DNA of 11,150 bases from an uncultured Pseudomonadota bacterium (lineage in GTDB: Bacteria; Pseudomonadota; Gammaproteobacteria; Methylococcales; Methylomonadaceae): NCBI GenBank assembly GCA_903902945.1, contig CAIUWU010000229.1:1-11150 (forward strand). The letters run 5' to 3'. The notes below the pieces were generated by a model. It saw only the letters and a program-made list of their open reading frames with translations. It ran no database searches and had not been told where the DNA came from. Made by a program: the position numbers and the translations under genes. Below are positions 1-6,534 of this stretch, piece after piece (within the stretch, counting starts at the first letter, position 1; every line of letters begins with the position of its first letter).

Positions 1-143
1 CCGGTTGTTCAAAGCCTATTTTCCCGACATAAACCAAACGCCGGGTCAAGCACTGTCAAGTAATGGTGTCGGTCTTAACTCGCCACCGGTATTGCTTTTA
101 TCAATAGTCGTTCCTGCCAGTTTCTCATTCCGTGTTATTCGCC

Positions 144-158
144 AAACCTTTCAGGTTT
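144..158. repeat. Perfect inverted repeat AAACCT-TTC-AGGTTT
   Basis: AAACCT at 144-149 is the exact reverse complement of AGGTTT at 153-158, separated by TTC. It lies about 110 bases before the receptor start codon. It could be an operator half-site pair or a small RNA hairpin in the leader. It matches no regulator site I can name, and a palindrome this size can also occur by chance. Confidence 0.4.
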
Positions 159-255
159 CGCCCGCTTGTTGTGCTGTCCAATTCTTAAAGTCTGTTAAGG
201 CTTTAAGCATCGCCATCAATTCTGCTTCTAACCTTCAATTTATCAGTAACCATCT

Positions 256-260
256 GAGGA
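256..260 (+). promoter_or_regulatory. Ribosome binding site of the TonB receptor gene
   Basis: GAGGA sits six bases before the ATG at 267. This is a near-ideal Shine-Dalgarno match and spacing, and it fixes the start of the receptor. Confidence 0.8.
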
Positions 261-266
261 TTTCGC

Positions 267-2543
267 ATGTCTATTGATTTACCTGCTTTCAGAAAAAAAC
301 CTTTATTGCTCTGTGTCGAGCTGATTTTAGGATTAGGACTCGGCGCTCCCGATGCTTGGGCCCACGAAGGCCAAGAGCCCAAGACCGATGCCGACCAGAT
401 CGAGCAATATTTGGATGATCAGGAAAAAGAAAAAGTGGGCTTAAAGGCACTTAAAAAACACCTCAAAGCAGAAAATCCTGAAAAAGCCGAACAGCTCGAC
501 GTGGTTGAAGTGGAAGAAGATGGTCGCGGCAAGAATCTGATTGGTCAAACTACCTCTGCTTCACAGGGCGAGGTTAGCCAGAAGCAGTTTGAATACCGGC
601 CTTTATCACGCAATGGCGAACTGGTTGAGGTGATTCCCGGTGCGGTTGCCACACAACACAGTGGTTCAGGCAAGGCCAACCAGTATTTTCTACGCGGGTT
701 TAATCTGGACCACGGTACCGACTTTACTACCTATGTAGATGGTATTCCGATGAACATGCCTACTCATGCTCATGGTCAGGGTTATATGGATATCAACAGC
801 ATCATTCCTGAACTGGTTGCCAAGGTCGAATATGGCAAAGGTCCTTATTATGCTGAAGTTGGCGATTTTTCGGCAGCCGGTTATAGCAAAATGACCACCA
901 TGAATAAGCTGGATGAAGGCATTCTTAAATTTACCGCCGGTTCCTTCGATTATTACCGGACATTGGTGGCGAATTCTCAGAAAGTCGGCGATGGCGATTT
1001 ACTCTATGCCGGCGAATTTAACTTGTATAACGGCGTTTGGCAGGTACCTGAGGATTCCAAGAAATTTAATGGTCAATTGCGCTACTCGCTGGATAAAGGT
1101 GACTGGGGGATGTCACTGAATGGCAAGGCCTATACCAACAGTTGGACGGCGACCAATCAGATTCCACAGGCAGCAGTCGATTCGGGAGCATTGAGTCCTT
1201 ACGGCACTATGGACCCTACAGATGGCGGTAAATCCAACCGCTACAGTGTGTCGGGTGATTACTGGCGTCACGGTGGTAACTGGAAAAATACTGCGAATAT
1301 CTATGCGCTATATACCGATCTGAATTTGTTTTCGAATTTCAGCGGTTACACTGCTGGAGCACAAGGTGATCAAATCTTACAAACCGAGCGCCGGGTGCAG
1401 ACCGGTGGTCAGCTTGAGCATACTCGTTATCAAAAGCTGTTCGGTTTTGAAATGGATAACAGCGTTGGTTTGCAGTTTCGTAATGATCAGATCATGGGCT
1501 TAGGGTTGTACAAAACCCAGGCCCGGCAGATTCTTGCCGACGGCTTAGTCAGTAATAGTAATGTCGGCGTAACGACGGTAGGAACCTATCTCAAAAATAC
1601 CATTCACTGGCATGACAAATTGCATACTACGGCCGGGTTACGGGGTGATTTCATTAATAATGATGTCAATGTACTGAATACAGGGGTGGCAAATGCGGCG
1701 GCGGCAAACTCGGGTAGTCGCGGCAAAGCGATGGTCAGCCCCAAATTCAGTATCGTGATTGGCCCTTGGTTTGATACGGAATATTTTATTAACGGCGGTT
1801 ACGGCTATCACTCAAATGATGCGCGAGGTACTACCCTCCAGATTAACCCGGATCCTACAGGAACACCTGTCGATCCAACTGGTACCCGAATCAGACCCGC
1901 AGCCTGGTCGCGGGGTGCCGAAACCGGTATTCGCAGTAATTTCTTTCCGGGATTAAACAGTACTGTTGCTTTTTGGTGGCTGGAATCCAGTCAGGAGCTG
2001 GTGTTTCAGGGCGATTCGGGCGATACCGCTATCAACGGTAAGTCATATCGTTACGGGGTGGAATGGACCAACTATTACAAGCCTACTGACTGGTTGACAC
2101 TGGATGGCGATCTGGCGCTGACCACTGCGCGCTATGCCAATATGCCTGATGGTTGTGTGGCCGCGCCTGATCCAACTATTGCCGCTCCGTGTTCCTCTTA
2201 TGCGGTTACAAATTCAGTAGGCCGGGTGGTATCTGCCGGGGCAACAGTCACCGATCCCAGTGGCTTGTTCGGTTCGATACGTTTGCGGCATTTTGGCGAT
2301 GTCGCCCTTGATAATCAGGGCACATTCGGACCGGCTACCAGCATTGTCAATTTGAGCGCCGGCTATAAGCAAAAACGCTATAAACTGGAAATCGATTTGT
2401 TCAATCTTTTCGGTTCGCAGAGCAATGACATTGCTTACGCATATGGTTATCAATATCCCGCCAGCGCAGCCGCGCAATACGGCATTATGAAACACCCTGT
2501 CGAACCACGAATGGTGCGGGGAACAGTCAGCATCAATTTTTAA
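267..2543 (+). CDS. TonB-dependent outer-membrane receptor
   Basis: The 758-residue product is an outer-membrane active-uptake receptor powered by the TonB-ExbB-ExbD complex. Residues 1-32 form a signal peptide with a probable cleavage after AWA, leaving a mature protein that begins HEGQ. Residues 41-85 are a strongly charged Lys/Glu/Asp-rich stretch, probably helical, that replaces any STN signalling domain. Within its end, DVVEV (78-82) is a likely TonB box. The plug domain covers about 90-215 and contains the typical FLRGFNLDHG and YVDGIPMN blocks and a His-bearing MPTHAHGQG loop (163-171). The rest is a beta-barrel with alternating residues ending in a C-terminal Phe, the usual BAM recognition signal. 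Length is normal for the family. It is followed 11 bases later by a HupE-like gene, so the cargo is probably a metal or metal complex, but this is inferred from context. The receptor family is very secure; the substrate is unknown. Confidence 0.93.
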   Translation: MSIDLPAFRKKPLLLCVELILGLGLGAPDAWAHEGQEPKTDADQIEQYLDDQEKEKVGLKALKKHLKAENPEKAEQLDVVEVEEDGRGKNLIGQTTSASQGEVSQKQFEYRPLSRNGELVEVIPGAVATQHSGSGKANQYFLRGFNLDHGTDFTTYVDGIPMNMPTHAHGQGYMDINSIIPELVAKVEYGKGPYYAEVGDFSAAGYSKMTTMNKLDEGILKFTAGSFDYYRTLVANSQKVGDGDLLYAGEFNLYNGVWQVPEDSKKFNGQLRYSLDKGDWGMSLNGKAYTNSWTATNQIPQAAVDSGALSPYGTMDPTDGGKSNRYSVSGDYWRHGGNWKNTANIYALYTDLNLFSNFSGYTAGAQGDQILQTERRVQTGGQLEHTRYQKLFGFEMDNSVGLQFRNDQIMGLGLYKTQARQILADGLVSNSNVGVTTVGTYLKNTIHWHDKLHTTAGLRGDFINNDVNVLNTGVANAAAANSGSRGKAMVSPKFSIVIGPWFDTEYFINGGYGYHSNDARGTTLQINPDPTGTPVDPTGTRIRPAAWSRGAETGIRSNFFPGLNSTVAFWWLESSQELVFQGDSGDTAINGKSYRYGVEWTNYYKPTDWLTLDGDLALTTARYANMPDGCVAAPDPTIAAPCSSYAVTNSVGRVVSAGATVTDPSGLFGSIRLRHFGDVALDNQGTFGPATSIVNLSAGYKQKRYKLEIDLFNLFGSQSNDIAYAYGYQYPASAAAQYGIMKHPVEPRMVRGTVSINF

Positions 2544-2554
2544 GGTTGTCAGGG

Positions 2555-3652
2555 ATGAAGCGCAAAAACTTACTCTTATTTAGTGTGATGCTTTTTAGTT
2601 TCAGTGGTTGGGCTATTGCCCATCCACCGGGACTAAGCTCGCTGGATGTTTTGATTCAAGCAGATCGGATAAGCATTAATACCACCTTCGCCCTTCAGGA
2701 CATAGAAGCATTTTCCCCTATGGATACTGATCTGGATGCTGAGGTAAGTGCTACTGAACGCGAAGCGGCCAAGCCGGAAATTCTGCAATTATTGACTGAA
2801 CAATTAGCGGTCAATGTCGATGGAAGCGCGACTTTGGTCGGACCGACTGGTAGCGTTGATTATGATGATCAAAATAACGCCCGTGTACAGCTGGTTTATC
2901 CGGCTGTTCCGATTGAGAGTCTGTTTTTGCAGTCGCGGTTTTTGGCAATCTTGCCTGATGGTCATCAGCAGTTTTTGGTGATTAGGCAAGCGAATGACCA
3001 GGTGATTGCAGAAAAAATGCTCTCTAAACAAGATGACACAGTCAGTGTTCAGATTGGTAAAGAGGGTGTTGAGACACAACATCCTGCAGTTACTGCATCG
3101 ACATTCAGTGATTTTTTTGCTTTGGGGATTGAGCATATTCTGACCGGTTACGATCATCTGCTGTTCCTCTTTGGCTTGTTGGCAGTAACGCATAGAGTCG
3201 GGCCAGCTTTAAAGATTATTACCTTTTTTACTCTGGCACATTCACTGACATTGGCTGCCGCTGGTTTGAACCTGCTTGATATTCCCGGCGCTATTGTCGA
3301 GCCACTGATAGCTGCCACCATTATCTATGTGGGTATCGAAAACTTAGTCCGTGGCGATCATCCCAAGGGGCGCCACTGGCTAACGTTTGGTTTTGGCTTG
3401 ATTCACGGTTTTGGTTTTGCCAGCGTGTTACGAGAAATGGATATCAGTAGCGGGGATAGCGGTATTTTAGTACCTTTGCTGTCGTTCAATCTGGGCATTG
3501 AAACGGGCCAGATAGCGGTAGCGACGCTGATATTGCCTTTGATCTGGTGGTTAAACAGCAAAATTGCCATTGCAGACAAGTTTCTCAAAGCCTGTTCAGT
3601 ATTAGTCAGTCTGATGGGCTTATATTGGTTTTTAGAGCGGACTGTTTTATAG
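2555..3652 (+). CDS. HupE/UreJ-family membrane protein, probable metal transporter
   Basis: This 365-residue protein has a signal peptide (about 1-22, cleavage after AIA, mature start HPPG). A periplasmic domain of about 160 residues follows, then a C-terminal membrane domain (about 185-362) with roughly six or seven hydrophobic segments. The membrane part carries the HupE/UreJ type-2 hallmarks: GIEHILTGYDHLLFL (191-205), TLAHSLTLAAAG (226-237), FGLIHGFGFA (280-289) and NLGIETGQ (312-319). Family members are linked to nickel or cobalt transport, though members outside hydrogenase and urease operons are poorly characterised. Residues 57-68 (DTDLDAEVSATE) fit a 12-residue EF-hand calcium loop apart from Ala in place of the usual Gly. 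A TTG at 2546 is in frame, but the ATG at 2555 is better placed, nine bases after AAGG at 2542-2545 overlapping the receptor stop. The tight spacing implies cotranscription with the receptor. No hydrogenase or urease gene is in the window. Confidence 0.85.
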   Translation: MKRKNLLLFSVMLFSFSGWAIAHPPGLSSLDVLIQADRISINTTFALQDIEAFSPMDTDLDAEVSATEREAAKPEILQLLTEQLAVNVDGSATLVGPTGSVDYDDQNNARVQLVYPAVPIESLFLQSRFLAILPDGHQQFLVIRQANDQVIAEKMLSKQDDTVSVQIGKEGVETQHPAVTASTFSDFFALGIEHILTGYDHLLFLFGLLAVTHRVGPALKIITFFTLAHSLTLAAAGLNLLDIPGAIVEPLIAATIIYVGIENLVRGDHPKGRHWLTFGFGLIHGFGFASVLREMDISSGDSGILVPLLSFNLGIETGQIAVATLILPLIWWLNSKIAIADKFLKACSVLVSLMGLYWFLERTVL

Positions 3653-3673
3653 CTGCTGCTTGACAACTTTACC

Positions 3674-3694
3674 CCGCACAGCCAGACTGCGCGG
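3674..3694. repeat. Hairpin between the HupE-like gene and the small secreted protein gene
   Basis: CCGCACAG (3674-3681) and CTGCGCGG (3687-3694) pair at seven of eight positions around a five-base loop. No T-run follows on either strand, so it is not a standard intrinsic terminator. It may be a transcript-processing or stability hairpin that lowers expression of the downstream gene. Confidence 0.4.
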
Positions 3695-3738
3695 CCGTTA
3701 AAAATTATAAAAAAACAAATTTTAATCAGGAGACGATG

Positions 3739-4272
3739 ATGAGCAGATGGTTAGGATTGTTGATGATATTAGGATTGTGGCAGGGCAGTGTCTGTGCAGC
3801 CCCCAAGATTAGTCTGGCGCCGGGTGAGCAGGTGCTGACCAATTGCCGCGATATCTATACCAAAGGTTCGGTGATTGCCAAAGTCGATGAAGGTTATACC
3901 GTGCACTTTCCCAAAGGCAGCGGTCCGATTCAGTGTCCGCCGTTTCGCTGGCATGCCGAATTTGTGCTGCCTTACCAGTCGGTGCCTGAATATCAGTTAA
4001 GCTTTTTAGGCGGTTTGAAAAAACCGCTGGTGTTCAGAACCGGTGAGACGGTGACTTTCCGGGTCGAAACCGACAAACGGATAGTTACCAATAAGCCGCT
4101 GGTGGATATTGATGCCCAGATTACCGATATCAGTGCCAACGGTGCGATTGCTGTCAAACTACTTAGTACCAGTCCAGAAGCCGGGGCGACTTTCTGGCAA
4201 CTGATCGGCGGCAATTATGTCGATTTACGGCACAAGATTTTGCAATTCGAGCGCGACCGGCGCTCGAAGTAA
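3739..4272 (+). CDS. Small secreted protein of unknown function
   Basis: I do not recognise this 177-residue protein. It starts with a clear signal peptide (hydrophobic residues about 4-20, cleavage near SVCA-AP), so it should be exported to the periplasm or beyond. The mature part has two cysteines (the CRD motif soon after the signal and an IQCPPF motif about 30 residues later) that could form a disulfide. The rest alternates polar and hydrophobic residues, suggesting a beta-rich fold, and ends in a basic tail. No lipobox or membrane anchor is seen. Two adjacent ATG codons occur at 3736 and 3739; I chose 3739 because GGAG at 3729-3732 is then six bases away rather than three. It lies 86 bases after the HupE-like gene on the same strand, so it may be the third gene of that operon and could act as a periplasmic accessory factor, but this is only inference. 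Confidence 0.75.
   Translation: MSRWLGLLMILGLWQGSVCAAPKISLAPGEQVLTNCRDIYTKGSVIAKVDEGYTVHFPKGSGPIQCPPFRWHAEFVLPYQSVPEYQLSFLGGLKKPLVFRTGETVTFRVETDKRIVTNKPLVDIDAQITDISANGAIAVKLLSTSPEAGATFWQLIGGNYVDLRHKILQFERDRRSK
4246..4268. repeat. Perfect 9-base hairpin at a convergent gene junction
   Basis: TTCGAGCGC (4246-4254) is the exact reverse complement of GCGCTCGAA (4260-4268), with a five-base loop GACCG. It lies inside the last codons of the secreted-protein gene, one base before its TAA stop, and just beyond the end of the opposing glgX gene. There is no T-run on either side. A stem this GC-rich could still stop or slow polymerases coming from both directions where two genes meet with a 14-base gap. 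Confidence 0.5.
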
Positions 4273-4286
4273 CGCCATTACAACCT

Positions 4287-6377
4287 TCAAAAGCTGGATT
4301 CAAACACCATCACGCTGCGGGGCGGGATCTGATACTGAGGGTTGGACACCGGTTTCTGTTTCTCAGGGAGGATGATGTCCTGTGGCGAGGATTTGGCGGT
4401 ATTGATCGCAATTGCCCAGCGTTTGCCAGTGAGCGTCGGTAAACGCATGGTCCAATCCTGATCGGACATATTCATCACGATATGCAGATCGCTTTCGTCG
4501 CTGGCCACTGCGGTCAAGGTATAAGCCAGCGGTTGCGGCTGGCTGGCCTGCCAGTCTGGCTGCTGATCGGGATCAACCCCATGCCAGGTGATATCGGCCA
4601 GGGTCTGGCCTTCAGCAATTGCACCGGTCAGAAAGTGGCGGCGCATCAATGACGGATGGCGCTTGCGTAACTGAATCATTAACTGTACGAAACGCAGAAC
4701 ATCGGCATTGGTTTCTGCCTGTGTCCAGTCCAGCCAGCTGAGTGAATTGTCCTGACAGTAGCTATTGTTATTGCCACCCTGAGAATTCAAAAACTCATCA
4801 CCGGCCAGCAGCATCGGTACACCAAGACTCAGCAACAGGATGGCATAGGCGTTTTTGGCATGCTGTTTACGCAGCGCCACAGTCTGCTTGTTTTTAGTCG
4901 GACCTTCGATGCCGCAGTTGAAACTCAAATTATTGTTGCAGCCATCGCGGTTGCCTTCGCCATTGGCCAGATTATGTTTTTCGTTATAGCTGAACAAATC
5001 GTACAGCGTGAAGCCGTCATGGCAGGTAATAAAGTTAATGCCACTAATGGGCAAGCGATGCTGATGCTGATACAAGTCGCTGCTGCCGCAGATGCGGGTA
5101 GCTACTTCACTGATGATGCGGGTGTCACCGCCGAGAAAGCGGCGAATTACATCGCGGTAACGGCCGTTCCATTCACCCCAGCGATAGCCAGGAAAACTGC
5201 CCACCTGGTATAAACCGGCCGCATCCCAGGCTTCGGCAATCAGTTTGGTGCGGCTGAGTTTTTCGGAAAGTTCAATACCCCATACCAGCGGCGGATCTTG
5301 TAACACGCTGCCATCTTCGCCACGGGCCAGTGCGCTGGCCAGATCGAAACGGAAACCGTCGATATGCATTTCCCGCACCCAGTATTCGAGGCAGCTGATA
5401 ATGAAATTGGTGACCAGCGGGTGGTTGGCGTTGACGGTATTGCCGCAGCCGGTGTAGTCATGGAACAGACGCTTATCGTGTTTGTCAGTCAGATAGAAGC
5501 TGTTGCCCATGATGCCTTTGAAATTGATCACCGGACCGTCTTCTCCGGCTTCCGAGGTGTGATTGAACACCACATCCATGATCACGCCGATTCCGGCCTG
5601 ATGCAGGGCTTTGACCAGATCGCGGAACTCGCGGATATGCGAGCCCTTTTCGGGGCTTACGCAATAACCGGGGTGCGGGCTGAAGAAACTATGAGTGCTG
5701 TAACCCCAGTAATTTTTCAGACCCAGTTCGGCAGTGTGAGAGGGCACATCCTGTTCATCGAAAGCCATGACCGGCAATAATTCGACATGGGTAATACCCA
5801 GTTGTTGCAAGTGAGGAATTTTTTCGATCAGGCCGGCAAAAGTACCTGGATGCTTGACATGAGAACTCGGATGCCGGGTAAAACCGCCGACATGCAATTC
5901 ATAGATAATCGCCTTTTCGCTACGGATGGCGAGAGGCGTGTCGCCTTCCCAGTCATAATTATTTTGTGATACCACCATTGCTCGCATGGCGTAATAACTA
6001 TTATCGCCGGGCAGTCGGGCTTTAGCGCGATTCCATAGCTTGTCACTGACTGCACGCGCCCAGGGGTCGAGTAGTAATTTTTCACGATCAAAGCGCAAGC
6101 CGGATTCTTTGGTCAAAGAAGGGCCATCGATATGCCAGCCATACCAGGTACCTTCCGGCAGGTTTTCGACAAATACATGCCAGGAGAAGAAGGTATGATT
6201 GATATGACGTTGTAACTGGATAATCTGAAATGGTTTTTTACTGTCTGCTTTCTTGAATAACCATAATTCAACTTCGGTAGCGTGGCGGCTGGAAATTGAG
6301 AAGTTGACGCCATCCTCTGTTAACTTGCAACCAAGTGGATATGGGTTACCGGCGCGGAGCGTGTAAGTTTTAGACAT
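4287..6377 (-). CDS. glgX: Glycogen debranching enzyme GlgX
   Basis: The 696-residue product is an isoamylase-type glycoside hydrolase of family GH13. It cuts alpha-1,6 branches of phosphorylase-trimmed glycogen in the cytoplasm. An N-terminal CBM48-like domain (about 8-110, starting GNPYPLGCKLTEDGVNFS) precedes the barrel. The four GH13 regions are intact: DVVFNH (268-273), GFRFDLA (341-347, nucleophile Asp345), AEAWD (381-385, acid Glu382) and TCHDG (451-455, transition-state Asp454). MLLAGDEFLNSQGG (about 523-536) and a C-terminal beta domain follow. Length fits the family. There is no signal peptide. The start at 6377 lies in the conserved N-terminal context, though only a weak ribosome binding site precedes it. 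It is alone here, not beside glgA, glgB, glgC or glgP, and converges on the secreted-protein gene. Related trehalose-pathway (TreX) enzymes look similar, so the exact substrate is slightly less certain than the family. Confidence 0.93.
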   Translation of the reverse strand: MSKTYTLRAGNPYPLGCKLTEDGVNFSISSRHATEVELWLFKKADSKKPFQIIQLQRHINHTFFSWHVFVENLPEGTWYGWHIDGPSLTKESGLRFDREKLLLDPWARAVSDKLWNRAKARLPGDNSYYAMRAMVVSQNNYDWEGDTPLAIRSEKAIIYELHVGGFTRHPSSHVKHPGTFAGLIEKIPHLQQLGITHVELLPVMAFDEQDVPSHTAELGLKNYWGYSTHSFFSPHPGYCVSPEKGSHIREFRDLVKALHQAGIGVIMDVVFNHTSEAGEDGPVINFKGIMGNSFYLTDKHDKRLFHDYTGCGNTVNANHPLVTNFIISCLEYWVREMHIDGFRFDLASALARGEDGSVLQDPPLVWGIELSEKLSRTKLIAEAWDAAGLYQVGSFPGYRWGEWNGRYRDVIRRFLGGDTRIISEVATRICGSSDLYQHQHRLPISGINFITCHDGFTLYDLFSYNEKHNLANGEGNRDGCNNNLSFNCGIEGPTKNKQTVALRKQHAKNAYAILLLSLGVPMLLAGDEFLNSQGGNNNSYCQDNSLSWLDWTQAETNADVLRFVQLMIQLRKRHPSLMRRHFLTGAIAEGQTLADITWHGVDPDQQPDWQASQPQPLAYTLTAVASDESDLHIVMNMSDQDWTMRLPTLTGKRWAIAINTAKSSPQDIILPEKQKPVSNPQYQIPPRSVMVFESSF

Positions 6378-6464
6378 ATCTGACTGTGAATTTGTAACAA
6401 TGCGGCGATTTTACTGCAAACCGCCACAATAAACCTGAATCACGTTAAATAACTCTGACTAACG

Positions 6465-6494
6465 TTCTCAATGATTAGCCGGCAAAGGTATAAT
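6465..6494 (+). promoter_or_regulatory. Sigma-70 promoter of argH
   Basis: A perfect TATAAT -10 box lies at 6489-6494, with TTCTCA (6465-6470, four of six matches to TTGACA) 18 bases upstream. Transcription would begin near 6501, giving a leader of about 34 bases that starts close to a run of eight Ts. The region between glgX and argH is divergent. I see only a weak -10 candidate (TAAAAT, minus strand 6413-6408) for glgX. Confidence 0.6.
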
Positions 6495-6534
6495 CAGCGC
6501 AATTTTTTTTCGATTACTTAGATACTTATCTGCC

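Larger units (their letters stand above)
1..266. other. Leader region upstream of the TonB receptor operon, no gene seen
   Basis: I see no credible coding sequence here. The only long open frame begins with TTG at position 5, has no ribosome binding site, gives a protein with no recognisable motif and runs into the receptor start. The region holds a perfect 6-base inverted repeat with a 3-base gap (144-158) and a 7-base inverted repeat (184-190 with 201-207). The best promoter guess, TTAACT at 75-80 and TATCAA at 99-104 with an 18-base spacer, matches consensus at only 4 of 6 in each box. I found no B12-box-like element, so I do not call a cobalamin riboswitch. Confidence 0.5.

Noticed and set aside
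1..266. Possible cobalamin riboswitch upstream of the TonB receptor
   Set aside because: TonB receptors are often under such control, so I looked for the B12-box core GCCACTG and surrounding elements. Only the weak fragment CGCCACCGG is present, without the rest.
5..277. A 90-residue open frame at the left edge, starting with TTG
   Set aside because: It has no ribosome binding site, no recognisable motif and an odd composition. It overlaps the strong start of the receptor gene.
2804..3193. A 129-residue leftward open frame inside the HupE-like gene
   Set aside because: It lies opposite the periplasmic domain and first membrane helix, with no start signal and no recognisable features.
3660..3665. 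A perfect TTGACA -35 box just after the HupE-like gene
   Set aside because: At the correct 17-base distance there is only CAGACT, a poor -10, so I do not call a separate promoter for the small secreted protein.
5364..5780. A 138-residue rightward open frame inside glgX
   Set aside because: It lies opposite a region encoding the catalytic barrel of GlgX, including conserved GH13 motifs, and shows no motifs of its own.
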